A stretch of 57,621 bases of DNA from CAZIKB01 sp964539665 (GTDB taxonomy: Bacteria; Zhuqueibacterota; Zhuqueibacteria; Oceanimicrobiales; Oceanimicrobiaceae), in contig CAZIKB010000027.1 of assembly GCA_964539665.1 (NCBI GenBank), forward strand, positions 1-57,621, written 5' to 3'. The notes under the pieces were generated by a model. It was not told the DNA's origin, ran no database searches, and worked only from the letters and a program-made list of their open reading frames with translations. Positions 8,766-17,397 of this stretch are shown piece by piece. Each line of letters starts with the position of its first letter. Within the stretch, counting starts at the first letter, position 1. The translations under genes were made by a program, and so were the position numbers.

Positions 8766-9413
8766 TTATTGCCGATATTTTTTTTCGACCTCCATAATCT
8801 TTTCTACCCTTTTTGCGTGTCGCCCTCCTTCAAAATCGGTTCCCAACCAGACAGTCACAATTTCTTTTGCAACATCAACACCGACTACGCGGCTACCTAA
8901 GGTTAATATATTAGCATCGTTATGTGCTCGGCTATTTCTGGCAGTATATACATCGGTACAGGTAGCCGCACGAATACCAGGAATTTTATTAGCCGTCATA
9001 GCGGAGCCTACTCCTGCGCCGTCAATAATTATACCTCGCGCCCTCACGTCTTGTGCTACTTTCCGGGCGACTAAATGAGCAAAATCAGGATAATCAACAG
9101 ATTCGGTAGAATATGTGCCAACATCTTCTGCTTCTTCTCCTGATTCAATCAAATATTTTATTAGCAATTCCTTTAATTCAAAGCCGCCATGATCGGAACC
9201 CAAAATTATTTTTCCTGCCCGATTTGTCTTAGGAACAGACTCGGGGGACGGTATCGCATCAGCGCTTAATGCTTTTCTTTCCAGGGTAATCCCACGAACT
9301 TTCGCCGCATCAGCAGCAGCAGGAGTAATGATGGCATTTGGTAAAACAATAATAAAAGTCTGACGATTTTGACCAGCCTCAATTATATCGCGCTCTGTAA
9401 TTATTTTTTTCAT
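8766..9413 (-). CDS. RpiB/LacAB-family isomerase-like protein with N-terminal extension
   Basis: Residues 67-215 are an RpiB-type (ribose-5-phosphate isomerase B) domain with SDHGGFELK (73-81), ANKIPGIRAA (141-150) and RAHNDANIL (162-170). Residues 1-65 are extra; typical RpiB is about 150 residues. The extension carries an ITPAAADAAKVRGI stretch like short segments I associate with microcompartment proteins (from memory). The position of the catalytic cysteine in E. coli RpiB (Cys66) is Asp131 here (IIIDGAGVG), so the usual base is missing and the activity or substrate may differ. It follows pcm by six bases and is probably translationally coupled to it. Confidence 0.8.
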   Translation of the reverse strand: MKKIITERDIIEAGQNRQTFIIVLPNAIITPAAADAAKVRGITLERKALSADAIPSPESVPKTNRAGKIILGSDHGGFELKELLIKYLIESGEEAEDVGTYSTESVDYPDFAHLVARKVAQDVRARGIIIDGAGVGSAMTANKIPGIRAATCTDVYTARNSRAHNDANILTLGSRVVGVDVAKEIVTVWLGTDFEGGRHAKRVEKIMEVEKKYRQ

Positions 9414-9419
9414 ATAGTT

Positions 9420-10139
9420 CTATTCCTTCCTCGCGACATTCCGGATCATGGGTACAAAACGCACAGGTATCCGTGATTCTCTGCTAATGGCTCCTTCAGG
9501 CGATTTGCAAACTACAATAAGTTCCTGTTCCACATCACCCACAGGGATCACCATCCTGCCGCCGGTTTTCAATTGATTTAAAAGCATCTTGGGTATATGA
9601 TTTGGTGCAGCCGTAACAACAATACCATCAAATGGCGCATGCTCTTCCCAACCTTTATAACCATCGTCACACTTCAGATTGATGTTATGATAATCCATTT
9701 TATTAAATCTGCCCGACACCTCAATTGCTAAATTATCATTAATTTCAATCGTATATACTTTATCTACAATCTCTGCTAAAACAGCCGTTTGATAACCCGA
9801 ACCAGTACCAACTTCTAATATTTTTTCTCCTCCTTTCAGCTCTAATGCTGCAGTCATATATGCCACGATAAATGGTTGAGAAATAGTCTGTTCATCTCCG
9901 ATAGGAAGTGGTGTGTCGTCATACGCTACACTCTCTAATTGTTCTTGAACAAACCTGTGCCGTGGTATCTTTTTTATAGCGTCTAAAACAAGATAGTCCT
10001 TTACACCACGAGACCAAATTTGTTCTTTTATCATTTTTTTCCGAATTTCAAAATAGTCTGGCGTGTCTCCATATTTCAATTCGTTTTCCTGCTCTATTTC
10101 AATCAATTTAAAATCTCCCTCAAGATTGGCAATTAACAT
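9420..10139 (-). CDS. pcm: Protein-L-isoaspartate O-methyltransferase
   Basis: Pcm methylates isoaspartyl residues in damaged proteins with S-adenosylmethionine, starting their repair in the cytosol. The SAM motif I is GTGSGYQ (111-117), preceded by the family signature QTISQPFIVA (84-93); the late motif GGRMVIPVG follows. The first 35 or so residues go beyond the usual N-terminus, and no good ribosome binding site precedes ATG 10139, so a start nearer Met36 is possible. It lies 54 bases after the deacetylase gene, in the same probable operon. Confidence 0.94.
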   Translation of the reverse strand: MLIANLEGDFKLIEIEQENELKYGDTPDYFEIRKKMIKEQIWSRGVKDYLVLDAIKKIPRHRFVQEQLESVAYDDTPLPIGDEQTISQPFIVAYMTAALELKGGEKILEVGTGSGYQTAVLAEIVDKVYTIEINDNLAIEVSGRFNKMDYHNINLKCDDGYKGWEEHAPFDGIVVTAAPNHIPKMLLNQLKTGGRMVIPVGDVEQELIVVCKSPEGAISRESRIPVRFVPMIRNVARKE

Positions 10140-10193
10140 TATTCATAAACATTGTTAACACACATTACCTCTAATCATCAATATTATATACTA

Positions 10194-11135
10194 TTACTGA
10201 TTATGCATTTTTTTCAAGTGTATCTCGACGCTTCGAGCTAATGCCTCTAAATTATACCCTCCCTCCAATAAAGATACAAAACGCCCGTTACAACATTTTT
10301 CAGCTAATAATTTCACAAATTCTGTCATCCGCCCAAAGCCGGTTTCTGTGACTTCCATATTCGCCAATGGATCGTCCCGGTGTGCATCGAATCCAGCCGA
10401 TATTAATACAAAATCCGGATTAAAATTCCTTGCGGCTGGTAAAATTTTGTTTTCAAAAATATCGATATATTCATTGTCACCACAGCCGGGCGGAGAGGCA
10501 AGGTTTAAAGTAGTACCTTCACCAGCGCCTCTTCCTTTCTCATCAAGCCTACCTGTTCCCGGGTATAATGGATCTTGATGCATGCTTATGTAAAACACAG
10601 TCGGATCTTCATAGAAGGCATCTTGCGTTCCATTGCCATGGTGAACATCCCAGTCGATTATACATACTTTCTCAATGGGATAATGATTTTGTAAATATTT
10701 AGCCGCAACTGCCACATTGTTAAAAAGACAAAATCCCATCGCCCGGTCAGGTTCCGCATGATGGCCCGGTGGACGAACAGCGCAAAAAGCATTGTCTATT
10801 TCTCCTTTCATCACCGCATTACATGCTGCAACAGCACCTCCAACCGCCAATAGAGCTGCGCTATAAGAGTCTTCAGAAACCACAGTATCCGTATCTAAAT
10901 AATGCAAACCCGGCTTGCACATAGCTTGAATATTTTCGATATATGCAGCAGGATGGATTTGCTCAATCCAGGCTACTTCACCACGCTGAACATCGATATT
11001 GACCAGATCTGCAAAAATATCAGTCTTGCACAAATACTTCATTAAACTGCTTAAGCGCTCCGGACGCTCCGGGTGTCCTGAGCCTGTTTTGTGTTTCAAA
11101 AATTGATCGTGGTAAATTAATCCTGTTTGACTCAA
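10194..11135 (-). CDS. Histone deacetylase family protein (class II / AcuC-like)
   Basis: This is a zinc hydrolase of the arginase-deacetylase fold, which removes acetyl groups from proteins or acetylpolyamines. All catalytic elements are present: HPERPERL (21-28), RPPGHHAEP (121-129), DWDVHHGNGT (161-170) and SAGFDAHRDDP (246-256), with likely zinc ligands Asp163, His165 and Asp250. The length (313) is normal for bacterial members. The start is TTG (11133-11135), preceded by AAGGA; no in-frame ATG precedes the conserved N-terminus. Whether it acts on proteins or small amines cannot be decided. Confidence 0.92.
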   Translation of the reverse strand: MSQTGLIYHDQFLKHKTGSGHPERPERLSSLMKYLCKTDIFADLVNIDVQRGEVAWIEQIHPAAYIENIQAMCKPGLHYLDTDTVVSEDSYSAALLAVGGAVAACNAVMKGEIDNAFCAVRPPGHHAEPDRAMGFCLFNNVAVAAKYLQNHYPIEKVCIIDWDVHHGNGTQDAFYEDPTVFYISMHQDPLYPGTGRLDEKGRGAGEGTTLNLASPPGCGDNEYIDIFENKILPAARNFNPDFVLISAGFDAHRDDPLANMEVTETGFGRMTEFVKLLAEKCCNGRFVSLLEGGYNLEALARSVEIHLKKMHNQ

Positions 11136-11197
11136 AATGATTTTTCCTTAATCAGGATATCTAATCAAATTAACTTTCAAAATGATATTATGTTTTA

Positions 11198-11623
11198 TTA
11201 TTCTCTAACTTGAATATTCTTCCGGGACAGGATCGATTCACCTCGCCCAATAACTTTAATTTCATAAGTGCCCGGTTTAAGATTTTTCACTAAACATGTT
11301 TTTTCAAAAGGAATCAACACTTGCATCGCTATTTTATCTGCATCAAACTTTGCCAATGGAGCGATCTCGATGACTTTTCCTTTAACCTGGACATCAAATC
11401 TTTCAAATGTATACGCAGGTGACGGTAAATTTCCTCTCACTTTCACTTCTAATTGATCAGATTTTGACACAACAGTTTCAGAATCAAAAGAATCTACATA
11501 AATTTTTTGCAACTTGGTTTTTCCCTCCGATGGTGCACTGTTTTTATGTGTTGAACAAGAGTGTACTGTAATCATTAACATTATAAATAAAATTAATATT
11601 TTTGATGTGAGCAAATTATCCAT
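11198..11623 (-). CDS. Putative small lipoprotein of unknown function
   Basis: The 141-residue product has a hydrophobic N-terminus ending in TVHSC, a plausible lipobox, so it is probably a lipoprotein. The rest is a single beta-rich domain with alternating hydrophobic residues and no motif I recognise; an immunoglobulin-like fold is possible. GAGGTG six bases before the ATG supports the start. It lies between the amidase (81 bases upstream) and the deacetylase (62 bases downstream), in the same orientation. Confidence 0.65.
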   Translation of the reverse strand: MDNLLTSKILILFIMLMITVHSCSTHKNSAPSEGKTKLQKIYVDSFDSETVVSKSDQLEVKVRGNLPSPAYTFERFDVQVKGKVIEIAPLAKFDADKIAMQVLIPFEKTCLVKNLKPGTYEIKVIGRGESILSRKNIQVRE

Positions 11624-11704
11624 TATTACACCTCACGGGATACTCTATTAATAAGAAATTTTTATCTCAATTAGTATATCTGTAAAATAATCACTTTGTA
11701 AAAA

Positions 11705-13498
11705 TTATTTCTTACTTGCTTTTAAAAAATCCTCAATCCCTTTGATTATAGCATCAGACGTTTTCTTTTGATATTTATAAGAGTTAATCAGCGCTTCTTC
11801 TTCCGGATGCATGATAAACGCAGGTTCTATCAACACAGCTGGCATTTGGGGCGGTCGACACAGAGCCAAATTATCATAATACAAACCAAAATTTGGTAGT
11901 TTCAACTTATCGAGCAGTCGCTTCAGAACAGCGGCGGCGAGCGGCTGGCTCTGCACATGGTAATAATAGGCGCTGCTGCCTCTGCTGATAAATGGATTTA
12001 CGCCGTCTGGTAAGGCATTATTGTGAATACTAACTAAAATATCCGCTTCTAAAAAAGCAGCCATCTTCGGTCTGACAGAAAGGCTGGCGCCATGGTGATC
12101 TTTTCTGGTTAGAAATACTTTCGCACCTTTCTTTTCTAATTGTTCTTTAAGGATTAAAGATAATTTTAAGTTTGCATCTTTTTCTTTTAACCTGGTAGGT
12201 CCTACAGCGCCGTCATCCGGACCATGACCAGGATCGATACAAATCAATAGCTCTTTTAATGATAATTTCTTAGGCGGTCTCTTTATTTCAACAATTAGAT
12301 TGGTGCCCTCATAATACGGATTGAATCCCCACTGTTGTTTTTTGTGGAATTCAATAATAAGCTGGTACACTTCATTTGTTGGCTGTAACCACCTGATCTC
12401 TTTTAATGCAGGATCACCAAAGTCATACCTTATCCAATCAGTATCGGAAATAGCGCCATAGACTGAAATAATCAATGAGGCAGGTTCCCGAATTTGCTCG
12501 ATTTTAAAAGGAAGACGTTCTTGCAGGTAAATTTTAACTCTGACTTTTTTTTCAAGGCTCTCTGTTCTGACTAAAGAAATAGTGCTTGATGGAATTGGAG
12601 TACCGGGCGGTAACATAATTAAATTATCTTCAGGGACCCAGATATTTTCAACATCATTCAAACGAGCGCGACAGTAATGGCCTTTTTTCCCGGTAATCCA
12701 CAACCTGACGCCTTTGGGCAGAAACTGTTGATACCCTAAACCAGGGCCTGTACGTGCAACTGTCCACTCCTTGTTAAGCTCAGCTATTCGTGGAATGATA
12801 TCGTTACGTACAGATATTTTTCCCTTTGCCTTAGCTTTAATTATTGTGCCATTTGCACCGTTTACCTGAAATTCAATTTCTGCATTACTAAGTTCTGTGC
12901 CATTGGGGATTTTAAAAACACCATGGTACACCCCACGAATTTCAGGCGTTATGGGTGGTTTGTCTTCTCCAAAAACCGCTTCACCCCAATAAAACTCCTT
13001 CCAGGGAGAAGCCTCAGCCATTGCCCCGTTTTCAATTAATCCCAGAATAGAGCATGAACTTAATAATCCTGGGGTACCTTTAAAAGCCACTTGCAGATAA
13101 TCACCAGCCGAGAGTTCAATATCCTCATTTGGGAAAATGAAATTGCTGTCTATTGCCACCGTATCAGATGGTGTGCTTGATAAATATGGCGGGATAAACA
13201 CATTTCTTGAAACCCGGATAGTATCAGTATTCACAGTGGCGGTACATGAAAAAATAAAGTTTCCAGAAGTCACGGGAACCACACCAAGAAAGGCTCCATT
13301 TGGATACACTTTAACAGGAATTTCGTTTACATGCAGCACTGCTAATGGATTGCTAACTGAACCAAAAATAAAGGTCGAATCAAAAGCCGTAACAACCTGT
13401 TCCTCCCGAGGATAGACTATATCTAATGAAAGTTGAGAGAAAATTGTTTTTGGAAAAACAATTAAAGCTAAAACGAAATAACTGATTAAGTTTTTCAT
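11705..13498 (-). CDS. N-acetylmuramoyl-L-alanine amidase (Amidase_3) with N-terminal beta domains
   Basis: This exported cell-wall hydrolase cleaves the bond between N-acetylmuramic acid and L-alanine. A signal peptide (about 1-21) is followed by beta-rich segments, an SH3-like region near 240-295 and an AMIN-like region near 315-405. The C-terminal Amidase_3 domain runs from about 415 to 597. Zinc-binding elements are DPGHG (422-426), Glu439 in KEKDANL and SIHNN (490-494), and the catalytic Glu lies in LIEPAF near 558. Such enzymes split daughter cells or remodel peptidoglycan. It seems to head the operon that continues to the RpiB-like gene. Confidence 0.92.
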   Translation of the reverse strand: MKNLISYFVLALIVFPKTIFSQLSLDIVYPREEQVVTAFDSTFIFGSVSNPLAVLHVNEIPVKVYPNGAFLGVVPVTSGNFIFSCTATVNTDTIRVSRNVFIPPYLSSTPSDTVAIDSNFIFPNEDIELSAGDYLQVAFKGTPGLLSSCSILGLIENGAMAEASPWKEFYWGEAVFGEDKPPITPEIRGVYHGVFKIPNGTELSNAEIEFQVNGANGTIIKAKAKGKISVRNDIIPRIAELNKEWTVARTGPGLGYQQFLPKGVRLWITGKKGHYCRARLNDVENIWVPEDNLIMLPPGTPIPSSTISLVRTESLEKKVRVKIYLQERLPFKIEQIREPASLIISVYGAISDTDWIRYDFGDPALKEIRWLQPTNEVYQLIIEFHKKQQWGFNPYYEGTNLIVEIKRPPKKLSLKELLICIDPGHGPDDGAVGPTRLKEKDANLKLSLILKEQLEKKGAKVFLTRKDHHGASLSVRPKMAAFLEADILVSIHNNALPDGVNPFISRGSSAYYYHVQSQPLAAAVLKRLLDKLKLPNFGLYYDNLALCRPPQMPAVLIEPAFIMHPEEEALINSYKYQKKTSDAIIKGIEDFLKASKK

Positions 13499-13639
13499 TT
13501 ATCAGGCTTTTTTATTGACCATTAACAATATATGTAAAATACCAAGGTATATTTTAAATTACAAATAATCTTCTAAATTCAATCAAGAAAGTATTGTCTT
13601 TCTTGAAAATATCCAATTAAAGAAATTCTAATTTAAATG

Positions 13640-14863
13640 TTACTGATCCAGACATGTAGCCTCGAATTCATCGCGCAGGGTGACATCAACCGCTTGCCCT
13701 TTTTTATATTCATTAACTTCACCTGGAATGTGTATAAATGAATTGCTATTAGCGAATGCCATGAAATCAGCGGAGCCTTTTGATGGCAATGGCGAAGTAA
13801 AAAATTCATTATTCACTAAAAAAGTCCTGGCAGAAAGACAGCTTTCTCGTTTGGTGCTACTCACAAAATACCTGTCAATTTTTGCCTTAACTTTCAGATT
13901 ATGAAACTGACGGAAACCCATAATTTTACGAATGGCTGGTCTTACAATAATCTCAAAAACCGTACTGGCTGAAACAGGATTTCCGGGGAGCCCAAAAACT
14001 AAAGAATTATTTCGCCGCCCGAACAATGTTGGTTTGCCGGGTTTAATGTTCACTTTATTATAATAAATTTGTACGCCCAGTTTTTCGCATATATCCTTAA
14101 CAAAGTCTAACTCCCCCATCGACATGCCCCCGGAGATAAGCAAAACATCATTTTTAAGGCCTGAGTCAATTTTCTTGGATAATTCTTCTACATTGTCAGA
14201 GGCAATACTGAATAGTTCAGGCGAAGCCCCACATTCCCGAACCTGATTGTACAGGACATAACCATTACTATTTCTAATCTGGCCCGGCTCAGGCTTTCGC
14301 GAGACTTCAACAAGTTCATCACCAGTAACAAGAATTCCAACCTGTGGAGGTTTAAATATCCTTACCTGCTCCCGACCGACGGTGGCCAAAACCCCAACCA
14401 TAGCCGAACTGATATAGCTGCCTCGGGTAATCACTTTATCATTGGTGCGAATTATCTCACCTTTTTTGGCAACGTGCATTTCAGGTGAAACTGATTCGAG
14501 TATTTTAACCGATCCATTGTCAAGCGCTACGGTCTTCTCCACCATTTGTACGCCATCTGCGCCCCCGGGCAGTGGAGCGCCGGTCATAATTTTTGCGGCA
14601 CATCCAGATTTAATGACAAATTCAGGATATACTCCAGCGGGAATCATTCCTACTACTTCAAGAATAGTTGGGACATTCTTAACATCACCACATTTTAAAG
14701 CATAGCCGTCCATAGCAGATTTGTCGAAAGGAGGCATGTCAATGTCAGAATAAATATCTTCAGCCAGGATATGGCCTTTCGCCTCTAAAATTGAAATTGT
14801 ATCTGTACCTAAAATTGAAGACTGGTTGAGAGCTATATCTACTGCTTCATTAACTGAAATCAT
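13640..14863 (-). CDS. moeA: Molybdopterin molybdenumtransferase
   Basis: MoeA inserts molybdate into adenylylated molybdopterin to finish the molybdenum cofactor. The 407-residue length is normal. Signatures include MPPFDKSAMDGYAL near residues 43-56, PGQIRNSN in the middle, GGMSMGELDF (the family's GGVSVGxxD loop) and FGLPGNPVSA. GAGG six bases before the ATG supports the start. moaC is elsewhere in the window, and no moaA, mobA or molybdate transporter is adjacent. Confidence 0.95.
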   Translation of the reverse strand: MISVNEAVDIALNQSSILGTDTISILEAKGHILAEDIYSDIDMPPFDKSAMDGYALKCGDVKNVPTILEVVGMIPAGVYPEFVIKSGCAAKIMTGAPLPGGADGVQMVEKTVALDNGSVKILESVSPEMHVAKKGEIIRTNDKVITRGSYISSAMVGVLATVGREQVRIFKPPQVGILVTGDELVEVSRKPEPGQIRNSNGYVLYNQVRECGASPELFSIASDNVEELSKKIDSGLKNDVLLISGGMSMGELDFVKDICEKLGVQIYYNKVNIKPGKPTLFGRRNNSLVFGLPGNPVSASTVFEIIVRPAIRKIMGFRQFHNLKVKAKIDRYFVSSTKRESCLSARTFLVNNEFFTSPLPSKGSADFMAFANSNSFIHIPGEVNEYKKGQAVDVTLRDEFEATCLDQ

Positions 14864-14961
14864 GATTTCCTCTCAAAACACCTGCTCTAAACTCCATGTT
14901 TGTCAGGTAGCGCACTCTCGAACTATATCACAAGAATTTTTCCGAATCCCGGAACGATAAA

Positions 14962-15756
14962 TTAACGTTCAACAATTCGAAATGGTTTTCCGTGCTCGTT
15001 TTTGAAATTAGTGCCAAATATTTCGGCCGATGCTCTGGTTATAAAAGCGCCAATCCAAACCAGATACATGTTTACATCGTTTGCATTTTTTTCACGTATT
15101 TCAACCGGGATGCCTAATTTTTTACAATATTTTTTTAGATTCAGAGCATTATTGACCTGAGCAAATGCACCAATTTGTAAAGCATATTTTCCTTTTTTCT
15201 GCGGTAGATCAACTATTGAACTCAAAAATTGATCTTTCTTATTTAGATCTTTTACATCCTCTTTGGCAAGATATGTAAAAGATGAACCCGGATTTTGACG
15301 TAAGAAATTTTTTAACTCTGCATAACATGACTCATATTTACCCGATGCATACAGACATGCGGCAGCAAAATACAACGCTTCATCACTATAAGAGGATTGT
15401 GGATACTTTTCCACTAATTGGAGATAATATTTTCTCCCGGAAACATACAGTCCACGAGAAAAATAGAAATGTGCTATTTTAATTAATGCAATCTCTGCCT
15501 GAATCGATTTTGGGAACTTTGATAAAAGCTGTTTATATTTTTCAACAGCTTTCCCTGCGTCGGATTCTGTAACCGCTTCTAAATAAAGGGCAAAAGGCGT
15601 GCCTTTATTTTGATAAATCAGGCTATGAATACTTTGCACTAATTTATCAGAATCTTCAGTTTTTAATAAACTAAATAATTCTTGTTCTGCTGTTTGAGGA
15701 AATAAGCGGACTGACAGCAGTAATAAAAGCAAAAATTGGAAAATTATATTTTTCAT
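14962..15756 (-). CDS. Exported TPR and SPOR-domain protein
   Basis: A signal peptide (about 1-20) is followed by tetratricopeptide-like helices of the outer-membrane BamD/YbgF style (about 25-165). A C-terminal SPOR domain (about 185-264) begins YALQIGAF and has a second strand YLVWIGAF. SPOR domains bind peptidoglycan stripped of stem peptides at division sites, so a cell-wall or division role is likely. The peptidoglycan amidase gene is two genes downstream, which fits, though the link is inference. The ribosome binding site is weak. Confidence 0.8.
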   Translation of the reverse strand: MKNIIFQFLLLLLLSVRLFPQTAEQELFSLLKTEDSDKLVQSIHSLIYQNKGTPFALYLEAVTESDAGKAVEKYKQLLSKFPKSIQAEIALIKIAHFYFSRGLYVSGRKYYLQLVEKYPQSSYSDEALYFAAACLYASGKYESCYAELKNFLRQNPGSSFTYLAKEDVKDLNKKDQFLSSIVDLPQKKGKYALQIGAFAQVNNALNLKKYCKKLGIPVEIREKNANDVNMYLVWIGAFITRASAEIFGTNFKNEHGKPFRIVER

Positions 15757-15838
15757 TTTAAAAAATAAAAGTCAAATTACGTATTTCAACAAAACACAAT
15801 ATGTAATTTGACTTCTTAAATTGAAACAATAATTTCTA

Positions 15839-16987
15839 TTAATTCTTTGTAGATGTTTCCCATTCAAAACAATCAGGACACCTCCAAAATGCTTCTTCAG
15901 ATTCATAACCGCATAATCCGCATTTAAATAGTTCCTTCCGTTTCAAAGACTCATCTATTAACTCCAGGGCTTGATTTACAGCTTTTTCATTATCACCGGA
16001 TTTATGGTACAATCTCACCAAATACTTTTTCGCAAAGTCATTTGAAGGTTCCTTTTCCAATACATCTGTGCAGGTTGCAATAGCCTTTTCAAACTCGCCT
16101 TTTTTTTCATAATTTTCAGCCAAAGCCAGATGCGCCATTATATTTTCAGGCTGAGTCCCGATGATTTCTAAATACAAATTTTCGATTTCGCCATACACTC
16201 CGCCTTCGTATAACAGGTCTTTGATGCGTTCAAAAACCAGGTAGGACTGGGATGGTACTTTGGCAACAAACTCTTTTAAAATTCGGAGGGCATCATTTTT
16301 GCGACTTTCTTTGGTATAAGCATCAGCTAAATATATATAAGCTGGCGGGCTTTTAGGATCTATTTTTATGGCTTCTTTAAAACAATTTTTGGCTTCTTTA
16401 TCACTACCATTTTTAAAATAGTTTAAACCCTCCTGAACTTTATACAGGGCAAGTCTGCCATATTTAACATCACTTTTACTCTTATTAATTTCTTTGTAGA
16501 TTTGAAAGGCATTATGCCATTCTTCTTTTTGTTCATACAAATTAAGTTTCATTTCCTGAGCCCAGACGATAGTTTTATTTTCCTCAAGAATTTTATTTAA
16601 CACTTCAAAGGCTTTGTCATATTGCCTGGCTGCCAGATAATCTTTAGCTAATCCGTGTAAAATATCATTATGCTGTTTTGGTTTCAATCCCTTTCGGACA
16701 GTTAAATATTTGTGCACATTGATGGCTTTTTCAACACGACCTGAATCACGTAGAATATCACCTATTTTCAAATAGGCGTCAACATTTCTACTGTTTTTTG
16801 TCACGGCCTCTTTCAGTTTTTTTAAAGCGTCTTCGCGTTGACCTGATAAAAGTAAATTCAATCCCTCTGCATAATCAGATGCTGCTTCATCTAAAATAGG
16901 CGTAGGACTTTTTCTAAAAATAAAGAATACAATCAGAGTTGTGATCGCACTCAAAATAATAAATATTAGAAAAATAGTAAAATCCAT
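15839..16987 (-). CDS. lapB: Lipopolysaccharide assembly protein B-like TPR protein
   Basis: LapB (YciM) of E. coli is an inner-membrane TPR adaptor that helps FtsH degrade LpxC and so limits lipopolysaccharide synthesis. This protein has the same design: one N-terminal membrane helix (about 2-22), some eight TPR units, and a C-terminal rubredoxin-like zinc ribbon with Cys356, Cys359, Cys370 and Cys373 followed by EWET. The length is 382 against 389 in E. coli. The gene lies directly after lapA, as in E. coli. Regulation of LpxC here is inferred from the family. Confidence 0.88.
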   Translation of the reverse strand: MDFTIFLIFIILSAITTLIVFFIFRKSPTPILDEAASDYAEGLNLLLSGQREDALKKLKEAVTKNSRNVDAYLKIGDILRDSGRVEKAINVHKYLTVRKGLKPKQHNDILHGLAKDYLAARQYDKAFEVLNKILEENKTIVWAQEMKLNLYEQKEEWHNAFQIYKEINKSKSDVKYGRLALYKVQEGLNYFKNGSDKEAKNCFKEAIKIDPKSPPAYIYLADAYTKESRKNDALRILKEFVAKVPSQSYLVFERIKDLLYEGGVYGEIENLYLEIIGTQPENIMAHLALAENYEKKGEFEKAIATCTDVLEKEPSNDFAKKYLVRLYHKSGDNEKAVNQALELIDESLKRKELFKCGLCGYESEEAFWRCPDCFEWETSTKN

Positions 16988-17007
16988 TTTTTCAAGAACG
17001 TTAATTA

Positions 17008-17334
17008 TTAATCTTGCGTCTCTTCTTTAATATCAAATCCCATGTCTTCTTCGCCGATTGGCAGATTTCTTAAGCTGTCAAGCTCGTGTTGCATTTCATG
17101 CACAACTTTATGCATTTTTCGAATTTCAGTTTTAAGCTGAAACACCTGGAACACTGAAACGATTAACCAGAATAATACCCCTAATCCAAATGAAATATAA
17201 ATTACCATCCACAATTGCCCTTGCCAAACATAATTTAACAAATTAACACTGGCTGTTTCTTCAGTATTCTGAAGTGCAAATCCTAATACCGCTAAAATAA
17301 CAACTACTGCTAAAAACCATTTAATAGCCCACAT
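17008..17334 (-). CDS. lapA: Lipopolysaccharide assembly protein A domain protein
   Basis: This 108-residue inner-membrane protein has two helices (about 3-22 and 43-63) and a cytoplasmic coiled coil, the layout of LapA/YciS (DUF1049). The conserved FALQN-type turn is present as FALQNTEE. LapA works with LapB in controlling lipopolysaccharide synthesis. GGGAG six bases before the ATG supports the start. It lies 63 bases after rpsA and 20 bases before lapB. Confidence 0.88.
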   Translation of the reverse strand: MWAIKWFLAVVVILAVLGFALQNTEETASVNLLNYVWQGQLWMVIYISFGLGVLFWLIVSVFQVFQLKTEIRKMHKVVHEMQHELDSLRNLPIGEEDMGFDIKEETQD

Positions 17335-17397
17335 GGCTTCTCCCTTTTTTATTTATACATTGCAGGTCAAATTGTTAAATCACCCACATTTGAATGA

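Noticed and set aside
8766..9413. Bacterial microcompartment locus suggested by the RpiB-like protein
   Set aside because: No shell protein or other microcompartment enzyme is found in the window.
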